17,993 nucleotides of DNA, from positions 1-17,993 of the forward strand of contig CALIRC010000018.1 of assembly GCA_938044295.1 (NCBI GenBank), given 5' to 3'. Source of the stretch: Minisyncoccota bacterium (GTDB lineage: Bacteria; Patescibacteriota; Minisyncoccia; Moranbacterales; GCA-2747515). This document shows, one piece after another, positions 13,061-17,993 of the stretch. Position 1 is the first letter of the stretch. Each line of letters starts with the position of its first letter. The position numbers were made by a program, and so were the translations under genes. Below the pieces are notes generated by a model. It worked only from the letters and a program-made list of their open reading frames with translations. It did no database searches and had not been told where the DNA came from.

Positions 13061-14347
13061 ATGATTCATACCCTCCGCTTCACGCTTTTTATTATTTTCC
13101 TTTTTCTCCCTTTAATTGTTAGTGCGAATTCGCCTGTTTATAGGTTTTATTCTTCTGCTTTTCATTCGCATTTTTATACGATCAGTTCTAGTGAGCGTAA
13201 TGCAATTATTTCTGGTGATTCTCATTGGCGCTACGAAGGTATTTTTGCGCAGAGTCCATCTGCTTCAGATGCAAATGCATCACCACTTTACCGATTCTGG
13301 AGTGAAGCGTATCAATCACATTTTTTTACACCTGATGAACGGGAAAAAGATGCTCTGATCGCAAATGATCCGTACTGGACATATGAAGGAATTGCCTACT
13401 GGGTTTTCAAAACAAATGTTTCTCGTTCTACACCTGTATACCGTTTCTGGAGTCCTGTGTACCGATCGCATTTTTATACAGCTAGTAACGCAGAAAAAGA
13501 TCACCTTACTGCTACGGATGATGCATGGATCTATGAAGGTGTCGCATACTATCTTCCACTCTCTTCTACGAGTAGCAACCCTTCGCCTTCCTACGCCCTT
13601 TTGCGTCAAGGTTTTGATGATGAAAATATTGGAGCGTATCGTAATTCTGATTTTGACTCTGATGATGACTGGACTTCTGTGCGGTGGAATGAAGTGGACG
13701 ATCGTGCACAGATCGTAGATGTTTCTGGCAATAAGAAGCTTCGCATGACGTATCCAGCGGGCGCTTATGGCTCAGGCAATAGTGGTGGACAGGCATTGGT
13801 CGACCTCGGTAACGACCATAAAGAGCTCTACTTTCGTCAAACAGTTCGCTTCGAAGATGGTTTTGATTGGCAACGTGGTGGCAAACTTCCTGGACTCTCA
13901 AGTGGAGGTAGTACATGGTCTGGCGGAAATAAGCCTTCGCAAGGAGAAGGTTTCAGTGCCCGCTACATGTGGCGTGACAATGGTCGCGCTATACTGTACC
14001 TCTATCACCGCGATCAAGCATCAAACTATGGTGATGAGATTGATCTTGGCTTCTATTTCACCAAAAATTCTGATTATACAATCACGCAACGCATCAGAAG
14101 GAATACTGATACCGGAGCCGATGGTGTCGTCGAAGTCTGGGTTAGTGTAGGTGGTGGCGCGCATCAAAAAGTTCTTTCGAGAAGTAATTTCCGATTAGGC
14201 GCTGGTAATACATATGGTCATATTGATTCACTGTACTTCTCTACTTATTTTGGTGGCGGTGATCCATCGTGGGCACCGGACACCACAAGTTATATCACCT
14301 TTGATGATTTCGTTGTTAGCCAGTCTCGTTTTAGTGATCTTCAATAA
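13061..14347 (+). CDS. Secreted DUF5648-repeat protein with PL14-like polysaccharide lyase domain
   Basis: A 428-aa protein. A signal peptide (1-22, cleavage near VSA|NS) is followed by three repeats of about 45-50 residues at about 25-64, 73-114 and 123-165. Each has the pattern PVYRFWS..YxSHFYT....E+.....W.YEG(I/V)A(Y), which I recognise as the DUF5648 repeat of secreted hydrolases. Residues about 180-424 resemble polysaccharide lyase family 14 (alginate/glucuronan lyases), with LYFRQTVRFEDGFDW, GGKLPGL (273-279), the FSARYMWR strand, TITQRIRRNT and FSTYFGGGDPSWAP before TFDDFVVS. The likely role is cleavage or binding of an acidic polysaccharide outside the cell. It is the only plus-strand gene here and converges on the MFS gene with 25 bp between. 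Catalytic residues were not assigned, so activity is inferred. Confidence 0.8.
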   Translation: MIHTLRFTLFIIFLFLPLIVSANSPVYRFYSSAFHSHFYTISSSERNAIISGDSHWRYEGIFAQSPSASDANASPLYRFWSEAYQSHFFTPDEREKDALIANDPYWTYEGIAYWVFKTNVSRSTPVYRFWSPVYRSHFYTASNAEKDHLTATDDAWIYEGVAYYLPLSSTSSNPSPSYALLRQGFDDENIGAYRNSDFDSDDDWTSVRWNEVDDRAQIVDVSGNKKLRMTYPAGAYGSGNSGGQALVDLGNDHKELYFRQTVRFEDGFDWQRGGKLPGLSSGGSTWSGGNKPSQGEGFSARYMWRDNGRAILYLYHRDQASNYGDEIDLGFYFTKNSDYTITQRIRRNTDTGADGVVEVWVSVGGGAHQKVLSRSNFRLGAGNTYGHIDSLYFSTYFGGGDPSWAPDTTSYITFDDFVVSQSRFSDLQ

Positions 14348-14372
14348 GTTTGTTAGATTTTTTGTATAATAA

Positions 14373-15560
14373 CTAAACTATTAGACTATCTTTCTTTAGT
14401 TTTTCTAACCGAAGGAATACTAATAAACCTAGAATTGCGATTATTGGCACAAAGAATACGAACCTCTGTACATTGTCGTGGTTTGCAAAGAAGAGAATTG
14501 CTCCAAACACCACGAACCGCCCAAGAACTGTCGGTATTTCCCTGAGAATCATAAATTCCTCCTCTCCTTCTCCTTTGACATCTTTAAGAATCAGTGCAAA
14601 GTATGATACAAGAAACATTGCCATCATAAATGAGGCACTTGCAGTAATGACGTACGCTATAACTGGTGATTCTACAAAGAATCGTACTGTCCATAGCGCG
14701 ATCAGTCCTATTGAAGCTACGGCGACGTATGAAGACGCATGTGTTTTGTCAATTTTCTTCCCGATAAAGCGAGCGAATAGCGCGCTACCGACCGCACCTG
14801 CTGCACCGATGTAGCCAGGTGCTTCTAGTGTGCCGATCATAAGAAAGGCAAAAATACCCCAAAACCATTCTGACTCCTCCACGATGTTGTCCAGCATTTC
14901 CATCGCAAATATCTTCTTTCGTTTCCAGATTTTTGGCACTATGGTTGTGAAATTGATTTCTACTGCAACGATGTCATTACGAATCTTACGTAGCGGCGCA
15001 TATGATAGGAGTAGTCCACAGGTAGCAATCACGAACATAGGACCAAAGCCAACACTTAGCACTACAATAGCAGCAATCAAAGGACCGATGATGTTGAAGA
15101 ACTTTGGTAATGCGAAAAATGTTGCCAGATCACTTCCTATAGTATTTTTCTTCGTATTTCTCAAAAAAAGAATATTATGTGGAATCCAGTATGCAAAATT
15201 TCCAATGCCAGTTATAACAGCTGCGCACCAGATCAATCGCACATCTCCAGTCATGATAAAGATGTTGAGTAGCGCAAAAAAACCAATTTCAAATGGATAA
15301 TAGAGTTTAAATACTTTTACCGCACCAATTCTTTGGATTAGCGGTACGATCACTAGAAAGACTGCAAACAAACCACTTAGGTGTGCCAGTCCATAGAATA
15401 GAATCACAGAAGAAAGAGATTGACCACCTTCAAGAAGTAGTACTGGAATGTACACACTAACCATTGAGAGTGCAATGGATCGCATTATGTGTGCTACGAG
15501 AACACGGTTAAGTTCTTTGGCTTCTAAGAATTTTTTGAAAATTTCAATTTGCTTTCTCAT
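14373..15560 (-). CDS. Major facilitator superfamily-type transporter
   Basis: A 395-aa polytopic membrane protein with about 10-12 hydrophobic segments. It is arranged as two halves around a charged central loop near 200-225 (KIWKRKKIFAMEMLDN). GSALFARFIGKKIDKTH in the second half resembles the MFS loop 2/8 motif (G...R.G.+.DR). Substrate cannot be predicted. The start ATG overlaps the stop of the upstream hydrolase gene (ATGA at 15557-15560), implying translational coupling. The stop is TAG, and no clear terminator lies in the 25 bp before the convergent lyase gene. Confidence 0.75.
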   Translation of the reverse strand: MRKQIEIFKKFLEAKELNRVLVAHIMRSIALSMVSVYIPVLLLEGGQSLSSVILFYGLAHLSGLFAVFLVIVPLIQRIGAVKVFKLYYPFEIGFFALLNIFIMTGDVRLIWCAAVITGIGNFAYWIPHNILFLRNTKKNTIGSDLATFFALPKFFNIIGPLIAAIVVLSVGFGPMFVIATCGLLLSYAPLRKIRNDIVAVEINFTTIVPKIWKRKKIFAMEMLDNIVEESEWFWGIFAFLMIGTLEAPGYIGAAGAVGSALFARFIGKKIDKTHASSYVAVASIGLIALWTVRFFVESPVIAYVITASASFMMAMFLVSYFALILKDVKGEGEEEFMILREIPTVLGRFVVFGAILFFANHDNVQRFVFFVPIIAILGLLVFLRLEKLKKDSLIV

Positions 15561-16660
15561 TTCTTGAGATGTTCATCGAAGAATGTGACACTTCTTTCCA
15601 TAAACTTCTCCCACTGTGGGCCAAACTCATGTCCTTCGCCTGGATACTCGTGATAGATCGGTTTTTTTCTATGGTTACCTTGTGCTTGATTTAGTCTGTT
15701 GATTGTGTCTTTACTCCACTGAATGGGTACATCTTTATCACGATCGCCATGATGGATCATGATAGGTGCCTGGATACGGTCGAAATATGTCATCGCTGAA
15801 AATGGCGCGACCAGTTCTGGATCCCACTGTCCATCCGCAGTTTGAATTTTAGCTGCTTCACTCGGATCAAGACGATCAAGCATCCACCTCTTTACGTTAT
15901 CTAGATAATCACTGCTGACTGGCGCATAGAGTACAGCTGCCTGAATCTGCTCTGGACGCGCGACTGCTGCGCGCATCGTCACACCGCCACCCATTGAGTG
16001 TCCGAGCATGCCAATACTATTGACATGTGCAAAATCAGGATCAAGGGATTTGAAAGCATTTATCCCGCCAAGGATGTCTCTTGTATAGCCGCTTTCGCCA
16101 ACTTTATCATCAGAGATGGGGTTTGGATCAGACTGTGCGTGTCCGCGGTAGTCACTATGTATGACGACGTAGCCATGCCGAGCAAAATAGTCTTGCTCCC
16201 GTTTGAGTCCCCTGCCATTTGTATACACTGCAGGGTCGATGTATCCATGATTGAGGAACAGTACGGGCCATGGACCAGGATCAGTTTCGGTAGCTTTTGG
16301 TACATTCATGATGCCAGAGATGGTTAATCCATCACTTACATAAGTAATATAGTACCTCGTGTATGCACTTGTTTGCGCCAAAATATGTCCAATCGTGAAG
16401 TTTGATCCTGGTACGGGAAGATCAAGGAGTTCACCCACTGAATGTTGAGGATATTCTGAGACTTTGTTCACCATGTCATCTACACCCTCTTTGTTATTTT
16501 GTTTATTCTTTGGTTGATTTATATTTTCTTGCTTGTCTGTGGACGCTGGGATCTGATCTGCGATCTTATCACGATCTGAATTTTCTTTTCTAATAGGCCC
16601 AGTTGGATCTCCACATCCCACAAAAACCGCTAAAAAGCTGAGAAATAGTATTTTTTTCAT
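15557..16660 (-). CDS. Alpha/beta-hydrolase lipoprotein (prolyl-oligopeptidase/esterase-like)
   Basis: A 367-aa protein. The signal ends in FVGC (13-16), so Cys16 is probably lipidated and the protein anchored outside the cytoplasmic membrane. A polar Asn/Lys/Gln-rich linker runs to about residue 65. The alpha/beta-hydrolase fold follows: LFLNHGY (oxyanion side), SDYRGHAQSD, the nucleophile elbow GHSMGGG (Ser222), MIHHGDRDKDVPI with Asp306 and GEGHEFG with His344. The family (S9/DLH-like esterases and peptidases) cleaves ester or peptide bonds; the substrate is unknown. Length is normal. It overlaps the MFS gene by 4 bp, so cleaved products might be imported by that transporter (inference). 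A TACAAT box lies 6 bp before the ATG, which could make the mRNA leaderless. Confidence 0.85.
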   Translation of the reverse strand: MKKILFLSFLAVFVGCGDPTGPIRKENSDRDKIADQIPASTDKQENINQPKNKQNNKEGVDDMVNKVSEYPQHSVGELLDLPVPGSNFTIGHILAQTSAYTRYYITYVSDGLTISGIMNVPKATETDPGPWPVLFLNHGYIDPAVYTNGRGLKREQDYFARHGYVVIHSDYRGHAQSDPNPISDDKVGESGYTRDILGGINAFKSLDPDFAHVNSIGMLGHSMGGGVTMRAAVARPEQIQAAVLYAPVSSDYLDNVKRWMLDRLDPSEAAKIQTADGQWDPELVAPFSAMTYFDRIQAPIMIHHGDRDKDVPIQWSKDTINRLNQAQGNHRKKPIYHEYPGEGHEFGPQWEKFMERSVTFFDEHLKK

Positions 16661-16666
16661 GAGTGC

Positions 16667-16675
16667 ATTGTATCA
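16667..16675 (-). promoter_or_regulatory. Candidate extended -10 immediately upstream of the hydrolase (leaderless?)
   Basis: TGATACAAT on the minus strand ends 6 nt before the ATG at 16660. Transcription would start at or next to the A of the start codon. No -35 is clear and no Shine-Dalgarno exists. Confidence 0.45.
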
Positions 16676-16747
16676 CAAATTGGCATGACACTAACTACAG
16701 ACTCTTAAATGTTTAATCAATTATTTGTACTATAATGATCGTATTAT

Positions 16748-16788
16748 GGTAGTTTTTTGAAGTACCTCATCTCCTGGAGGACACTACC
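16748..16788. other. Long bulged hairpin between the hydrolase and methyltransferase genes
   Basis: GAGGACACTACC (16777-16788) pairs along its whole length: with GGTAGT (16748-16753), GT (16762-16763) and CCTC (16765-16768). The left arm carries an 8-nt and a 1-nt bulge. There is no T run for a minus-strand terminator. A TATAAT box sits upstream on the plus strand (16731-16736). Function unknown. Confidence 0.4.
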
Positions 16789-16807
16789 AAGTAGTTGATC
16801 AATGAGA

Positions 16808-17440
16808 TTATATCTTTCGTGCGAAAGTTGCAATCCATCTCACTTCGTTACGCCCACCAGGATCTAGCATGTTGTCTTTTATTGAGATCATCTCAAATTT
16901 ATGATCTGACATCAGGTCAGAAATCTCTGAAGCAGTAAACCATCGAAAGAACCTGTCGTGATTGGATACAGTATCAGATACAACCTCTGTTTTCACATTT
17001 CCATTTTTTTGTTTGACATATACATAAAGAATGCCACCTGGTCGTAAAACTCGATAAAATTCTTGGAGTGATTTTTTGACATCTTCTATTGTTTCCAGGT
17101 GCAGTAGGGACGCGTGAGACCACACACCATTGAATTCCTCATCTTCGTATGGCAGCTCTCGCAAGTCTCCTTGTGTAAATGTAATTTCAGGATATTCTCT
17201 TTAAGCAATTTCTATAAATGACTTTGTAAGATCGATACCAACTACATCAAAACCACTCTCTTTCAATGTGACACTATCTCGTCCAGAGCCGCAACCTGCA
17301 TCCAGCACATGAGACCCGCGAGGTAAAAGTGCTTCAAATGCTGCTATCTGCTCTGGCGCGCACATTAATACAGCTTTTTCATGATACTCTTGAGCGTTTT
17401 TTTCATACCACTCTATAGTCTCGTCCATCCCCATGCTCAT
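16808..17440 (-). pseudogene. SAM-dependent methyltransferase interrupted by one in-frame TAA
   Basis: Read straight through, the frame gives about 209 residues of a class I methyltransferase. ETIEWYEKNAQEYHEK leads into motif I VLDAGCGSGRD (45-55), then VVGIDLTKSFIEIA, a TAA at 17201-17203 (codon 80), and in the same frame REYPEITFTQGDLRELPYED, the FNGVWSHASLLHL motif IV region and EFYRVLRPGGILYVYVK. No frameshift is needed; a single AAA (Lys) to TAA change would explain it. The two halves on their own would lack the full fold. The ATG at 17440 has alternatives at codons 3 and 5. A downstream restart at TTG 17164 is conceivable but would lack the SAM motif. It could also be a sequencing error. 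Confidence 0.85.
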
Positions 17441-17635
17441 GTACTTTGTGTTATATTTTATAATTTCCTATGGTATCACAGTGTTTCAATTAATAGTCGA
17501 TACGTGTTACAAAAAGCCTCCATATTTCTTCCTGTCCGTTTTTCGCATATCTAGATACTAGTCAATTGAGTATTTTTAAATTATATACATATTATGGCGT
17601 GTACTATTTTTTGATAATCGATTTTTTGTATAAGT

Positions 17636-17662
17636 AAAACCACCTGTATTTTTAGCAGGTGG
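17636..17662 (-). terminator. Rho-independent terminator after the edge gene
   Basis: CCACCTG-(9 nt)-CAGGTGG is a perfect 7-bp stem with TTTT after it on the minus strand; T5 also follows on the plus strand. It lies 11 bp past the stop at 17673. Confidence 0.85.
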
Positions 17663-17672
17663 CTTTTTGACT

Positions 17673-17993
17673 TTACTGACTGATCTTAGAAGTTTTTTCA
17701 CTTATAGCTTTCTCAATTATCCCTTCAAAACCTGCGTCTAGGACTCCACTATATAATGTGCAGAATTTAATATCATATGCTGGTCCTTCACCTGCGTCAG
17801 CTCTTGTTGTATTGTACAAGATTACTTTGGCTAATGGGTTGTTTTTTTTGATGCATTTGATAATTTGTATTATCCTTTCCTCAATCTTCCCTCCTCCATA
17901 TATCATACTACCAACTATGATCATTTTTATGCTTGGCTGCCTCTTTATGATTCTTTTTGCGTCTCTGATGTCTGTGCCTGTTAGAGTCACATA
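17673..17993 (-). CDS. Partial gene, C-terminal part, unknown (possibly receiver-like)
   Basis: The frame is open to the window edge. A GTG at 17990 is available, but the preceding codon is also sense, so the start is probably outside. About 106 residues are visible: LTGTDIRDAKRIIKRQPS, the hydrophobic strand IKMIIVGSMIY, a basic helix ending KCIKKNNPLA, strand KVILYNTT, and a C-terminal VLDAGFEGIIEKAIS. The alternation of strands and helices, and the LDAG..G....A ending, loosely resemble the last half of a response-regulator receiver domain. The phosphorylated Asp would be outside the window and the conserved Lys is not obvious, so this is a weak guess. A strong terminator follows. Confidence 0.55.
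   Translation of the reverse strand, partial: YVTLTGTDIRDAKRIIKRQPSIKMIIVGSMIYGGGKIEERIIQIIKCIKKNNPLAKVILYNTTRADAGEGPAYDIKFCTLYSGVLDAGFEGIIEKAISEKTSKISQ

Noticed and set aside
1..17993. UGA recoded as glycine (Absconditabacteria/Gracilibacteria code)
   Set aside because: TGA ends the hydrolase gene exactly at the ATGA overlap with the MFS gene, and no gene needs TGA read as sense.
1..17993. tRNA or rRNA genes
   Set aside because: No cloverleaf-like sequence with TTCRA and CCA-end features and no conserved rRNA stretch was seen on either strand by eye.

Overview
The window is AT-rich, gene-dense bacterial DNA. I infer a Candidate Phyla Radiation (Patescibacteria) genome, perhaps on the Peregrinibacteria/Gracilibacteria side. 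The grounds are single copies of housekeeping genes in unusual neighbourhoods, short spacers, very few Shine-Dalgarno sites, small single-TM proteins and a membrane-anchored FKBP. No marker gene here proves this. TGA acts as a stop: the hydrolase and MFS genes share an ATGA overlap at 15557-15560. This argues against the UGA=Gly code of Absconditabacteria and some Gracilibacteria.

Layout. 1-258 holds a repeat copy, small hairpins and a terminator. 259-2989 (minus) encodes a membrane-anchored FKBP prolyl isomerase and CTP synthase (pyrG). 3149-3592 is ribosomal protein bL9. 3710-3934 is a 74-aa acidic protein of unknown function with its own consensus promoter, Shine-Dalgarno and terminator. 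4049-5699 is a nucleotide-sugar pair (galU and an RmlA-type thymidylyltransferase). 6089-6853 is an exported, beta-strand-rich protein with a consensus promoter and a TTG start. 7207-11042 (minus) carries sugar metabolism: GAPDH, triosephosphate isomerase, GalT and an ALG5-like glycosyltransferase, probably transcribed from an extended -10 promoter at 11093-11101. 11162-12394 encodes RuvX/YqgF and methionine aminopeptidase, followed by a 71-aa membrane protein. The only plus-strand gene, 13061-14347, encodes a secreted protein with three DUF5648-type repeats fused to a PL14-like polysaccharide lyase domain. 14373-16660 is an alpha/beta-hydrolase lipoprotein overlapping an MFS transporter. 16808-17440 is a methyltransferase gene broken by one in-frame TAA. 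The right edge cuts through an unidentified gene.

The most distinctive signal is a family of four ~121-123 bp inverted-repeat elements at 1-118 (minus, clipped by the window edge), 5853-5973, 8227-8349 and 12838-12960, all in intergenic spacers. They share 16-bp terminal inverted repeats (TAGGACTTACGCACTT), a conserved nested hairpin with a compensatory base-pair change in one copy, and near-perfect 5-bp flanking duplications. They look like a non-autonomous MITE family; no transposase is in the window. One copy separates tpiA from gap.

Functional theme: central sugar metabolism and nucleotide-sugar supply sit beside three exported proteins (prolyl isomerase, polysaccharide lyase, lipoprotein hydrolase) that could act at the cell or host surface.
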